From Litoditis marina (Eukaryota; Nematoda; Chromadorea; Rhabditida; Rhabditidae), in assembly GCA_964036275.1 (NCBI GenBank), contig OZ038436.1, forward strand, positions 15,899,904 to 15,963,903: a stretch of 64,000 nt of DNA. The letters run 5' to 3'. Below are positions 23,801 through 33,836 of the stretch, piece by piece (the stretch's first letter is position 1; every line of letters begins with the position of its first letter). The position numbers and the translations under genes are program-made. A model generated the notes under the pieces. The model saw only the letters and a program-made list of their open reading frames with translations. It ran no database searches and was not told where the DNA came from.

Positions 23801-26800
23801 CTGAAATATCGCAGGGGCTGTCTTGATACCAAACGGCAATCGTTTGTATCGATACAGTCCTCGATGTGTGTTGATGACAATCAACTCCTTCGCATTATCC
23901 GTGAGTTCCACTTGCAGATATGCATCCGAAAAGTCAATTTGTGAAAACCATTTTCCACCATTCAGAGTTGCAAAAATGTCATCCGGAATAGGTAGAGGAT
24001 ATTCATGATTTTCCAGTACCTCATTCAATCCTGTCGAAAAATCAGCGCACACTCTGATTTTTCCATTTGCCTTCTTCACGCACACAATAGGTGCTGCCCA
24101 TTTGCTGTGCGTCACTGGTTCAATTACATCCATGTCAATTAACCTGTTCAGTTCTTTCTCCACAATCTCAACTGCAGAATGTGGTAACGGTCGCTTCTGA
24201 CGATACACTGGTTTCGATCCGGGTATCACTTTCATATCAGCCAATTCTTTTGTGCAGCGGCCAAGGCCTTCCTCAAATACTGTCGCGTACTTTGCCTTCA
24301 AATTGTCTACCAGCGTAGAGCAATCTTTTTCCACTGTTGCAACCGTCATCATGTTCAAATGATATGCCATAGAATCACATTGATTTATCCATTCTAGTCC
24401 CATCAGACTAGATCTCGGGGTCACGTAAGCGAATCCCTTGCCAGTTGATTTTCCAGTCTGAAAATCGCATTCAAGAACTCCTTGAATTTGCATTGTGCCG
24501 CCGCTCGCGTCGCGCACTGTCACGTTTGAATTTTCCAATTCAGGTTCACCCATTTGCTTCCATGTGTCTACGTTCAACAACGTAATGTCCGATCCAGTGT
24601 CCAACTGAAACTGTACTGGGTAACCGTTCACGCTTACGTCCAAATATTTTCGCGCTACGTTCACATTCACGCTATCAGTTGCATCCAACTCAGTTTTGCC
24701 AATCAGGACCACCTGATTCGTAGTTCGCATTCGTGCTTGATATGATTTCACTACTTCGCAAAATTTCTCTTTGTGACCGCTGGTCTTGCACTTCTTGCAA
24801 TTCCACTTAGACTTGTTACAGTCAGTTGCTCTGTGACCTCGCGAACCGCAGTTCCAACACTCAGACTCAGTTGTACGATTGTTTTTCACAAACTTGCCTT
24901 GCTTATTACGTTGATGTTCAGATTTTCTTGCTTTCACTTCATTGACAGATCGAGATGTACCTCCGATGAGCTTGGAATCACGCTTCATGCTTATCCATTT
25001 GTCACACTCTTGATACAATTTGTTCAATGAAACCGTATTTCCGTTCGCAATTTCATGGTCGAGAAATACCAGCAATCTTGTTCGTAGTTCAGCATCCTTA
25101 TTCGATTTCAAACCATAAATCCAAAGTAAAGCCTTCAATTCGTCACTAGTCATGTTGTGTATGTTCGCTCTCTCACATTGTTCATTCACACGTCCTGTAT
25201 ATTGCAAATAATCTTCAGTTTCCAGCTTTTCAGTTGTCAGACAATGATACCTCGTGGTGAACACAGAAGTCTTCACGTCAAACAAATCCTTCAAGCTTTT
25301 CACTGTCTCATCAAAAGTTCTATTCGCTGTCACATCTGGTAAAATGTGTCTCTTGTACTGTTCAAATACGTTTTCGTCCAGTTTACCCAACAACAATCGT
25401 ACTCTTGCTTTGTCGTCCAAAGATGCTCCATCCACTGTGAATACCTCGCTGTACCTGTCAAACCACTTGCTGAAAGTGTGGTTACTCTCTTCATCAAACA
25501 CAAAAGTCGTCACCCTCGCGTCCAAATCAGCCATGATACGAGAAGAATCACGTGTCACACCTTTCAATTCCAACAATTGTTTAATTTGATCTTGCTGTTG
25601 CCGGATAATATCCAAAAGATTCACATTTCCATCATCATCATCCTGTTTTTCCATCTGTTTCACCATTTTGAACAATGTTGCAATCAAAGTTCACTGATGT
25701 CACTTGCGTAAATAATTTTGCTATCCTGATCGCCACTTTGTTGTGTCTGTCAGTACACACAACTTGTATTTATTCCAGGTTACTCTGTGTGTTGAACACT
25801 TGCTATATATTACAGTTTATTCCAGATAATAGTTACAATAATAGCAGAGAATATAGAGGTCACGTTCCCGTAGGATCAGTCTCATAACAATGAGCTCTAG
25901 CAGCCTTATATAGACAATGTGGGCGTGGTCAGAGCATTCTAGAAGCTCACGGCTAGATAGCATGGGGAGCATAGAGACGCTAGACAATGAGAGGGATATC
26001 AGCAACAGGGACGCCTGGCTGATTCCATGGGAAGAAATATAGATAGATAGTAACGTTATAATCAAATAATAACGATATACAACACTTAGTGACGTGAATG
26101 TTAGACACAACAGAACTCAGAAACGTGCAGTGAAAAAGTGCACGATGCCTCATTAGAACGAACTTCACGTGAATATTCAGTTGACCTCTAGTTCAGTCTA
26201 TTTTCCGCTTTTTTCGACTGCCACAGTACACAGTACTCAGTCTACGCAAGTTGTCGAGCCAGCTCAATAACACTGCCAAACTGTACGATAACTTAAATTT
26301 TGGTAGGGGACCCAAACGTTGTGCTTGTGGAAAAAATCGGATCAGAGGAAAAAAACTTTTCAAAAAAAATTCCAGGCCGGACTCTCTTTGATAGTATGGG
26401 TTCTGGCGGCCTTCATTTCCATGCTGGGCTCCTTTTGCTATGTGGAATTAGGGACCTCCATCAGAATGTCTGGAGGAGACTTCGCCTACATGTGCTTCAT
26501 GAAATGGTACGCCAAATCGTAACCAGCTTGTTTGGTAATTTCACAAAGTAAGAATTGAGAATTAACAGCGCTGTTTTTTGGCCAAAAATGTACTGACGTG
26601 GCGAAAAATCGAGAAATCATCTTCTAGGTACCCGGTGGCGTTCTCTTTCATGTGTATCGGATGTATCATCACCTACCCCGCCACACTAGCTATCCAGGCA
26701 CAAACTTTCGCTGAATACGTCTTCGCTGTGAGTTTGGACAGAGTCTAGAACCAAATTCAGCAAGTAAAGTAAATCCCTTATCCTGAGTAAATCGCAGTGA

Positions 26801-29800
26801 GAATTGCTGTCATTAAATACAGACCAATTTAAGATTCTATAAAGCATTTCAACTGACATATTCAACAAAAATTGCGTTCCATATGGAAGGCTGGTCGATT
26901 GTAAATGCTAGATCGTCAATGCTTTTCAGGGATTCAGAGTGGAACTCGACCCAACCTCTGACTTTTGGGCGAAAAAATTTCTTGGATTCGCCCTCATGTG
27001 TGAGATTCATTGAACTTGGTCATCACAAAACAACACTTAAACCCTGTTACCGGGCATGTTTTGCCAATTATCAGCTAAAATTCATATCTCAAACCACAAA
27101 GAACTTTGTGGGATGATTGCGTGAACGTTCTCCCCATTGGGATTTGGATGAGCTGGGTTTGTTTCGGTTTCGTACCACGTATTGTATTGTGCTTGTTGTA
27201 TTTATGCTCTATCAGTCAAAGTTTTGTTGTTTTTCGGTCGAAAATTGTGACATGTATAATAGATAAAACCACAACAAAGACCGGAAGAAAGGTTTTAGAA
27301 AAATAAGATTATGTAGACAGATATGATTTGTTTTTTTGAAACTTCATTTTTATAATAATTTCTAGGGTTCCTAATGTTCATAAACTTTTTCTCCCTGAAA
27401 ACCTTCGTGTCTCGCTTCCAAATCGCCGCTACACTGGCAAAAGTGGGTGCAACTGCACTTGTGATTGGAACGGGATTCTATTTTCTGGTATTCAAGGGTA
27501 CGCTTGCATTTGAAACAATTTTGATATTGACATCTTCGAGCTTTGAATTCTCGATCTATATCACTTTTCTCCAAGTTTCTACTGGTTTTCCAAATCAGAG
27601 AAGACCATGACGTGAAAATTAAAAAACAACAATATAAAGTTGTTGTCTTCTAGGGCATTCATATAACTTTACGTTGCGGCATTCATATAACTTAACTTTG
27701 CGAAAACTACGATAGACTCAGTGGATTTAAACCACGGTATTGCTTCGTATATATCAATACGCGAGATAATCTAACAGTGATTATCTTCAGCAATCTCTCG
27801 ATTCTTTGAAATCTCGATCTATATCACTTTTCTCCAAGTATCTACTGGTTTTCCAAATCAGAGAAGACCATGACGTGAAAATTAAACAACAACAATATAA
27901 AGTTGTTGTCTTCGAGGGCAGTCATATAACTTTACGTTGCGGCATTCATATAACTTAACTTTGCGAAAACTACGATAGACTCAGTGTATTTAAACCACGG
28001 TATTGCTTCGTATATATCAATACGCGAGATAATCTAACAGTGATTATCTTTAGCAAGTCTAAAAAAAATCACTCTTGAGTGATTTTTGATAATTTGCAGG
28101 TGAAACAGGCCAACTGAAGGAACCGTTCGAAGGTTCCACCTTCACAGCGGGAAGTTTTGTTAGTGCCCTATTCGCCGGGTTGTATTCCTACGATGGATGG
28201 GATATTCTAAACTTCGGAGCTGCGGAGATCGAAAATCCACGAAGGTACAGCAAATGACAGAATCTTGTTTGTAGTCTGATCACAATGCACACCAAAGTTA
28301 CAGAATACCAATCGAAAACCATCAAATTATAAACAAAGTGGGATAAGGGACATACGTCGTATAGGCTGGTTTTAGAAAGAGCAAACTCTACATAGTTGTC
28401 ACTCAGAGTAAGGGATACTGTATATCTCACTTTGTGCTGAGTGAGAACACATTTATACGATTCGTCAACAACGCTGCTATAAGCCCAGCTGGCATATTGG
28501 TTAGTGTTCACGTTTCCCAAATATTTCGATTCGGTTCAAGTCTCTCATAAGGCGAACATAGTATAAATTCGGGACGCAGGGTAAAGTTGGTCTTATTTTG
28601 TTGTGGTTTTAGGAACATGCCTCGAGCAATTGTGATCGGAATGGTTTCAATAGCCGCCATTTATGTGATGGTAAACGTCTCCTTCTTTGCGGTTTTGTCT
28701 GTACAATACCTTTCGGATAGTAAGGCTGTAGCTATGGTGAGCCAAATACTGTTTGAAAACAACAAAAAAACATTTTCCACAACTCTCAGTCAATGGTTTA
28801 TTCACTTTTGTCGCAGCGTCGACGAGAGAGTGTGCGGATCAGAGACACGCAGAGTGTCTCGGCCTGCCTGCGGTCTCATTGACTTTCATGCTCTCTCGCC
28901 TTTGCAGAATCAATCGTAAAAAAATTGGCCCTAATCGTTCAGAGAAGTCTCACTATTATCATTGGTAGGGAATGATTGGATTGTGTAGGGTACGTTGTAC
29001 ATTCAAACTGTAGTTGTAATTTAGTCTTGGAGCGCACACGTAGCAAAAAATGCCGGGTCAATAAACTTTTCAGTTATTATGTACAATAGTTTGTCGCTTT
29101 CAAGATTGGTAATACATATTGACAATGTTGAAACTTGTAATATAGTATAAAATAATTGAAAAATGGCAGGATTTCGCGGATCAATCCCTTGGACAAGCTG
29201 CCTTCATAATGCCCATATTCGTAGCCATTCTTCTAATTGGATCACTGAACGGAACTATGTTCTCTGCCAGCAGGTGACTGATCTCTTATTTGAAGTTGAC
29301 TCATATATTGAACTCAGTACAGACGTCAAACTTCTCGATCAGTTTCACTAAGTCAAGTAACCATCGCTGTTTAACAATATAAGATAAGTCATACAAAAAT
29401 GACTCCTTACGAGGTCGAGCAAAAAACAAAGTGCAGGATGCCTCATTAGAATGCTAACTCTACGTGGCTATTCAATTCACTTCTAGTTGAGCACATTTTG
29501 TTAAAAGAGTACCGAAATCCCTTCAATGTTCCATGATTTTTCGTTGCAGATATCTTCAGGCGGTGGCCAAAGAAGGCCATTTGCCATCGGCAATTAGTGG
29601 AATCCACCCAATATGTGGTTCTCCCAGAGTAGCGCTAGTGGTTCACGTAAGTGTGTCACGACTTACACGTATTTTTTAGAGCTAACGGAACTCAGGGTAT
29701 GTGATAACATGATTTACCCAAAGATATACTTCCTATTCAATGATTTGTTTCTTTGCAACGCAAAGTCGTTCTTATTTCTACATTAACGTAGTGTATTCTC

Positions 29801-32800
29801 TGGAAACGGGTTTAAGAAGCGGTTTCTCGCTTATAGAATCTGTGCAATACGTGTGCATAAATATTCCGCGTCCTTGTCCCATTCTACGTCTATTTCTACC
29901 CCGGCGGGTCGGAGATTAACAAGCACCGCACTTTTGAAGATAAACCGGAACTTCCTAACCTCAATTTCCTAAAAGCAATAAAAACTCAGGAAGGTAAGAG
30001 TAAAAAGTCAATGTTTCCTAGAATTTTGTCAAATACCAATTTCATACACTTATTTGAAGGTTTTCTTAGCAATGATAATTTCTTTTGCTGGGGACGTGGA
30101 CAGTTTGATCAACTATGCAGCCTTTGCTCAATGGTCTCAGCGGGCATTCACAATGGTTGCTCTGATCTGGATCAGACTCACGTTGGTATTTACTTATAAA
30201 TAATGAAAAATACTTGTAAACTGAAATATAGGACTTTTTGTCCTGTACAAAAAGCACAAGTGTACATATATGATATGTAGAATACAGACTGCAGCTTTGT
30301 TCAGGTAACAGCTTCAACAACTCTTTACTTTTTTGTATCAGTTTCACACACGGGAGTATAAGGCATTCCTAACGCAAGAAAAAGATGCGAATGACGAATC
30401 GTGGGAACGTTTTTTTTCTCTCTTTGAGCGGCAAACACTCACCAATGACTCCGAATTCAGTAAAACACGTTTCGAATAAAAAATAAGAAGAGAAGCGAGA
30501 ATGGAAGGGCTAGAAACCGGAATTGCTGAAACTTTAAAAAACACTCTCCACGACTTTTAACTAGCCAAAACATTCATAGTTTTCGTTGTAGCCAGGAATG
30601 GGCTGAGTAACCCGCAGTATTCGAATGAGCTACTTATATTCCCACAAGAATTCGGACGAAACTAAAATATACGATTCTAAAAATTGTGACAGAATTATTT
30701 GCAGTTATATCCCGGTGCACCCAGAGGGAATTAAACTGCCAATAATGATGCCACTCATTTTCTGTCTTCTGTGCAGCACGCTGGTAAGTATCCAGAATAG
30801 ATAATTTTCAAGTTACAGGGTCAACCTGACACGCTAAATGTTGTACTGCTCTGCTGTATTTAGAGTTTGATCCCGCTGTGTTTCTGTAGAATTTGGAGAA
30901 TAACGTTGTTTATGGATTATACACATCAAACTACAAATAAGTTATAATAACCATGTTTATACTGTATTTTGCACGGAATAATAGAGTGACAAGAAAAACT
31001 TTCACTTAAAGAAGGACGATTACGTGGTCCAATCGCAACGGTTCAGTCCTTTAAACTGCAATACATTTTTCAATTGCAGTTTAAAGGACCGTTGTCACGG
31101 GATCGGTCCACATTATCGTCCTACTTTAAAGAAGGACGGTAATGTGGACCAATCTCGTGTCAACTGCAATTGAAAAATGGACTGCTGTTTAAAGGACTGA
31201 AGCGTTGCGATTGGACCACATAATCGTCCTTATTTAATTACAGGTGATAGTGACGACCTTGGAAAACTTTGGAGAAGCCGCAATCGGACTATGTAAGTTG
31301 AAAACGAAAAAGTAAACACTAGTTCATAGACACTCAGTATTACAGTAAAAAAATTGTATTTACCATTGCATCGTGTGGTAGTTTTTGTAAAACAAATAGT
31401 TGAACATAACTTACGAAGCATAGATACCACGACAACGGTTAAAGTAACAACTTTGGTGATTTGCTCGAAGCTCCTAGTTGACTAGGTTTTGTAATAAGCA
31501 GACTGATCGGATTCCTTAGGAAAAATTAAAGTAGGACGATTATGTGCTTCAATCTCGGCGCGTCAGTCCTTTGAACTGCACTTGAAAAATGTATTGCAGT
31601 TTAAAGGACGGAAGCGTTGAGAATGGAGCACATTATCGTCATTCCTTAGTACTTTATTTCTTCTGGAATCGTTTTTAAAATCTGATTTCCAGGTATTTTG
31701 CTGGGCGGCTTGACCGTTTATATGTTGTTCGTGTTCGATGGAACACTGCTCTCCCTGATGAGCTATCGAAAGCTAACCGGAACAATAAACAGTTTGTTGA
31801 ACACTCGAATAGTTGTAGTCGTGGACCAGCGATAGTCGTGCAGAAATTGATTCCCTGTGTCGCAGTCCTTTGAGTTATTGTGCGAATGGCTACATGAACC
31901 TAGCTGAGTTATGGTTTTTCGATGCACGCAATAGTTTAGGCATCAAACTACACACACAGCGGGATAGGACAGCATACGCCATATACCGCCTCTGAGAATG
32001 ACGAACCCTCTAGACGAGGTGTACCCAGTTTCAGAGTATTTTGCACATTTTCTGGTTACTTTCAGTAACATCGTGTAGAGTAGAGATTCAGAGTTTCACT
32101 ATCTACTTAAATGGTTACCAACTTGGTTAGTCGTCTGATTGGCCAGGAGCAAAAACTTCCAACTTTCCTGAAACGTAGTGTGATCAAACTACAGGTTCTA
32201 CTCTGAAAATTCACTGACCCGGCCCCCGCCGACTGAGTCGAAATTGAGACCGCAACGACCGTGTCGCTGTGGTGACTGATTTTACTCATGAAAATAGCAT
32301 ATGTTTTGAGGAGGCGCAGGCTGATGAGCAACAGTTAAAACTGAGACGGCAACGACCAGGTCGCGGCCGTACTCGCGTTTTACTCATAGTATGGCCAAAA
32401 AAACCCTCATTCAATCAAAGTGCACTATGTCGATGTAGGAATAAAAACTCCTAATGATTCAACTTACCAACGGGTTACCCACAAACAACTAATAAAACGA
32501 AAAACTGTCCAAAAAGCAGGTGGAAGTCGTTAGATTTCCAGACAAGACAACCAAGGTAGCTCAGATAATCTTTGACATCATGCCGGAACATGGCTCAGAG
32601 GAGGACGCAGCCAGGGCCATTGGAGGCTCAACTAAGAACACCGACAGGGTATACTTATAATTCTATAAATTATGTAATGTATTCAAGTTTTGTTATGAAT
32701 AACCTTACACAAAAGGGCGGTTTACACATCCAACCAAAATGCAACCGAGTTGCATGTGTTAAGAAAATTTGGTTGCTTTCAGTTGCTTTTCAAATGCAAC

Positions 32801-33214
32801 CAAACACTCAATTTTTGGACATTTTCCTGTTTTTAATGCAATTTGGTTGCTTTGGTTGCATTTGGAAAGCAACCGAATGCATTTGGAAAGCAACCGAACT
32901 GTCTTTACACATGCAACCCGGTTGCATTTTGGTTGCATGCAACCCGGTTGCTTGTGTAATTGGCCACACAAAAGGTGATATTCATTTGAGACATGCGTAC
33001 GAACCTTGATGATTAATTCGATCAAGCTGCACTTTTTTACATTCTGTCAACCTAAGAAGCACATGCCATGCTCATTGTTTCTCCCAGTTTATTTTCATTC
33101 CACACTCAATGAGAAACCGTTCCTCCTAACTTTCAGGTTCATGCTGCCAAATCGGAAGAAAGACCTCCAGTAGAAAGTTGGAATAATCAAGAATCATTCA
33201 AGGATTATCTGTAA
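20825..33214 (+). CDS. SLC7-family amino acid transporter, tandem copy 3 (540 aa)
   Basis: Fifteen exons: 20825-21010, 26376-26506, 26628-26727, 26930-26999, 27366-27497, 28100-28244, 28613-28736, 29170-29273, 29550-29646, 30060-30181, 30705-30783, 31244-31292, 31693-31791, 32542-32648, 33137-33214. They sum to 1623 nt in one frame. Same architecture as copy 2: Ser-rich N-terminus, GSGIF motif, YDGWD, no heavy-chain cysteine. Differences: FGAAEIENPRR where the other copies have a G or LAAG version, a diverged 3' half (exons 11-13), and a C-terminus ending KDYL, so the T-x-L PDZ-type ending of copies 1 and 2 is absent. Intron 1 is 5.4 kb because of an antisense LTR retrotransposon; without it the intron would be about 315 bp. 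Splice sites at the retained boundaries are intact, so the gene may still be expressed if the insertion is spliced out. Confidence 0.87.
21039..21384 (-). repeat. 3' LTR of the retrotransposon
   Basis: 346 bp, TGTTG...CAACA, identical by eye to 25739-26084. On the element's own (minus) strand it carries AATAAA motifs in its distal part, suitable for polyadenylation. Confidence 0.95.
21385..21396 (-). promoter_or_regulatory. Polypurine tract of the retrotransposon
   Basis: On the minus strand, AAAAGGGGAGG abuts the start of the 3' LTR. This is the expected place and composition for the plus-strand DNA primer. Confidence 0.8.
21458..25687 (-). CDS. Gag-Pol polyprotein of Ty3/gypsy retrotransposon (1409 aa)
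   Basis: One uninterrupted frame. Order of parts: gag about 1-330 with two zinc knuckles (CWNCGSRGHRATDC at 277-290 and CKKCKTSGHKEKFC at 297-310); aspartic protease with LDTGSD at 362-367; reverse transcriptase about 495-670 with FSQIDFSDAYLQ (region A) and the catalytic YLDD at 645-648; RNase H with VVAADACDYGIG and the SQIEKEALGLVFA block; integrase with an HHCC zinc finger (HIGHPG...CSACQ) and DDE core (IHIDFAGP, VSDNGTQF, PYHPQSNGQAERF). The Pro/Gln-rich C-terminal tail has no chromodomain that I recognise. The start at 25687 is 51 bp inside the 5' LTR boundary. Gag and pol are fused with no frameshift or stop. All catalytic residues I can check are present. Confidence 0.95.
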   Translation of the reverse strand: MIATLFKMVKQMEKQDDDDGNVNLLDIIRQQQDQIKQLLELKGVTRDSSRIMADLDARVTTFVFDEESNHTFSKWFDRYSEVFTVDGASLDDKARVRLLLGKLDENVFEQYKRHILPDVTANRTFDETVKSLKDLFDVKTSVFTTRYHCLTTEKLETEDYLQYTGRVNEQCERANIHNMTSDELKALLWIYGLKSNKDAELRTRLLVFLDHEIANGNTVSLNKLYQECDKWISMKRDSKLIGGTSRSVNEVKARKSEHQRNKQGKFVKNNRTTESECWNCGSRGHRATDCNKSKWNCKKCKTSGHKEKFCEVVKSYQARMRTTNQVVLIGKTELDATDSVNVNVARKYLDVSVNGYPVQFQLDTGSDITLLNVDTWKQMGEPELENSNVTVRDASGGTMQIQGVLECDFQTGKSTGKGFAYVTPRSSLMGLEWINQCDSMAYHLNMMTVATVEKDCSTLVDNLKAKYATVFEEGLGRCTKELADMKVIPGSKPVYRQKRPLPHSAVEIVEKELNRLIDMDVIEPVTHSKWAAPIVCVKKANGKIRVCADFSTGLNEVLENHEYPLPIPDDIFATLNGGKWFSQIDFSDAYLQVELTDNAKELIVINTHRGLYRYKRLPFGIKTAPAIFQQLMNKLCSGLQGVTSYLDDVIVVGTTMDEHKANLMALFDRISEYGFRVRLEKCSFMKPEIPFLGFIVDRNGRRPNPEKIQAIKNMEAPKDESKLRAFLGMVTYYSSFVPSMKKLRGPLDQLLKRDAKWIWKSDQQEAFENLKGALSSEMNLTHYDPQQQIVVAADACDYGIGCVISHRFSDGTEKPISHAARSLTSSEAKYSQIEKEALGLVFAIKRFHKYLFGRKFLLLTDHKPLLAIFGSKKGVPVHSANRLMRWATMLLGYDFDIEYVNTTKFGQADGLSRMIQRFPMTEEDVVVANIECDVQAVFEENMRKLPTTAENVRNSTLRDPVLKKVLKYVKTSWPRKVESKCKQYFNIRTLLSELNDCILFEGRVVIPSDLRSKVLKEIHIGHPGIVRMKRLARSLVFWPGLDSDCERIVKECSACQNEVKTPTKVPLQTWTTPERVWQRIHIDFAGPTDGMFYLVIVDAKSKWPEMIAMQHITARNTVKAMLNIFVRYGMPETIVSDNGTQFTSQEFKDMCEQNGIKHMRTSPYHPQSNGQAERFVDILKRGLRKQKGEGKTTKEALRILLLAYRSTPSELLDGETPAEVFLGRKLRTTLNLLQPMENTERVQSELQSRTEKQFNLKHGTQERNFQVGNYVMIKNYHGLKWNWKRAKVVRKIGNVNYELELEGKRVRRHANQIRNVQVPPFGSESDEGDAWLDVMLSTFNLQPTAIVTAAPDAQDGPAADPPVQMSPVRQPQPQNVQAVPQPVNQPAAVPPLRRSSRQPKPVVPFDPSC
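25721..25735 (-). promoter_or_regulatory. Primer binding site of the retrotransposon
   Basis: Three bases inside the 5' LTR the element strand reads TGGCGATCAGGATAG, whose complement ends in CCA like a tRNA 3' end (plus strand CTATCCTGATCGCCA). The matching tRNA was not identified. Confidence 0.7.
25739..26084 (-). repeat. 5' LTR of the retrotransposon
   Basis: 346 bp; on the minus strand TATATAAG (plus 25905-25912) is a plausible TATA box, so transcription would run antisense to the host gene. Confidence 0.95.
27539..28058 (+). repeat. 263-bp tandem duplication in intron 5 of copy 3
   Basis: Two head-to-tail copies with a period of 263 bp; for example ATCTATATCACTTTTCTCC occurs at 27554 and at 27817, and GTATTGCTTCGTATATATC recurs in each. 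Only a few substitutions separate them. Within each unit a short block (GGCATTCATATAACTT) is itself doubled. Confidence 0.85.
28315..28555. repeat. Dispersed repeat with tRNA-like tail, intron 6 of copy 3
   Basis: Homologous to 11105-11345 in copy 2. The B-box-like GGTTCAAGTCTC is near 28534. SINE-like, non-coding. Confidence 0.45.
31008..31235. repeat. Two adjoining copies of the AAAGAAGGACG MITE family
   Basis: Copy one spans 31008 to about 31125 and copy two about 31128-31235. Each is a palindrome with ends AAAGAAGGACGAT / ATCGTCCT and a middle of TTTAAACTGCAAT-type sequence. They lie in intron 11 of transporter copy 3, the second ending just before the acceptor of exon 12. Confidence 0.75.
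31528..31647. repeat. AAAGAAGGACG-family MITE, worn copy
   Basis: In intron 12 of transporter copy 3; AAAGTAGGACGATTATGTG at the left and CACATTATCGTCATTCC at the right. Confidence 0.7.
31935..31985. repeat. Short copy of the ATCAAACTACAAACACAGCGG dispersed repeat
   Basis: ATCAAACTACACACACAGCG followed by GGATAGGACAGCATACG resembles 48373-48420 and the blocks at 11105 and 28315. Non-coding, in intron 13 of transporter copy 3. Confidence 0.4.
32717..32961. repeat. GCAACC-rich palindromic element
   Basis: In the last intron of transporter copy 3. The ends TTTACACA...CAACC and GGTTGCTTGTGTAA are inverted, and GGTTGCATTTGGAAAGC-type motifs repeat inside in both orientations. About 245 bp, MITE-like. 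Confidence 0.65.
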
Positions 33215-33836
33215 AAGAGCTTCGAATCATCTTCTACTTGTACATAACTATAATTTTCGTCGTGTGATAAATAATTATTACAAGATTTTATAGCCTCAAA
33301 AAATTGACAACAAACGAGAAAAACGACAAAAGTACGACACGCGCGTCAACAACGGGAAAGCAACAACGAGAAATAGAGAACAATCCAGGACAGAGCACTG
33401 AACTATCTAAACAGACAGACCGAAGAAACTACATTTAGCTAGATAATTCCGAACTGAAAAAAAATATATTGCTAAGCAGACCCTAAACGGTTGTAAACTT
33501 GAACTCATGTCATTACAATGAAATCAGAAGGCTATAGTGCTAGAGGTGCAATAGAATTCTACGTTCACTAAGTGATAGAAAGGAAGGCAGTCCAGGAACT
33601 CTAACCAGAAGAACTCGATAACCCCTAGCAGGTCGAACACGGTGCGATTTAGGTACTAGTTTCGTGATTCAAGAGGAGATAAACAATAACAAAGAACCGG
33701 TAAAACAGAAAACGATACACTGCAAAACACGATAGAGGTACAGATCAGCATGGAAGGCTAGTAAGAGCAAAAGTGAAACAAATCGAAATAGATAAGTTAA
33801 TTTAGCATTGTCTGTACCGGTATCAGTTTGAGGCGC
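33215..33836. other. Convergent intergenic region between transporter copy 3 and gyf-1
   Basis: The first 100 bp resemble the 3' flanks of copies 1 and 2 (AATAATT-type signals). Beyond that I see no gene or repeat. It must hold both polyadenylation sites. Confidence 0.6.

Larger units (their letters stand above)
21034..26089 (-). mobile_element. Complete Ty3/gypsy-type LTR retrotransposon with 5-bp target duplication
   Basis: Element 21039-26084 flanked by the direct repeat CTTAG (21034-21038 and 26085-26089). Both LTRs are 346 bp, begin TGTTG and end CAACA, and I find no difference between them. A single long gag-pol frame fills the interior on the minus strand. The order RT, RNase H, integrase is that of the Ty3/gypsy (Metaviridae) group; no envelope-like frame is present. 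It lies antisense in intron 1 of transporter copy 3. Identical LTRs, an open frame and an intact duplication all point to a recent insertion. Confidence 0.95.

Noticed and set aside
21494..25711. Several plus-strand frames of 60-150 codons
   Set aside because: They are antisense shadows of the gag-pol frame.
32572..33025. 145-codon plus-strand frame and 88-codon minus-strand frame
   Set aside because: They run through exon 14 in the wrong frame and through a palindromic GCAACC repeat.
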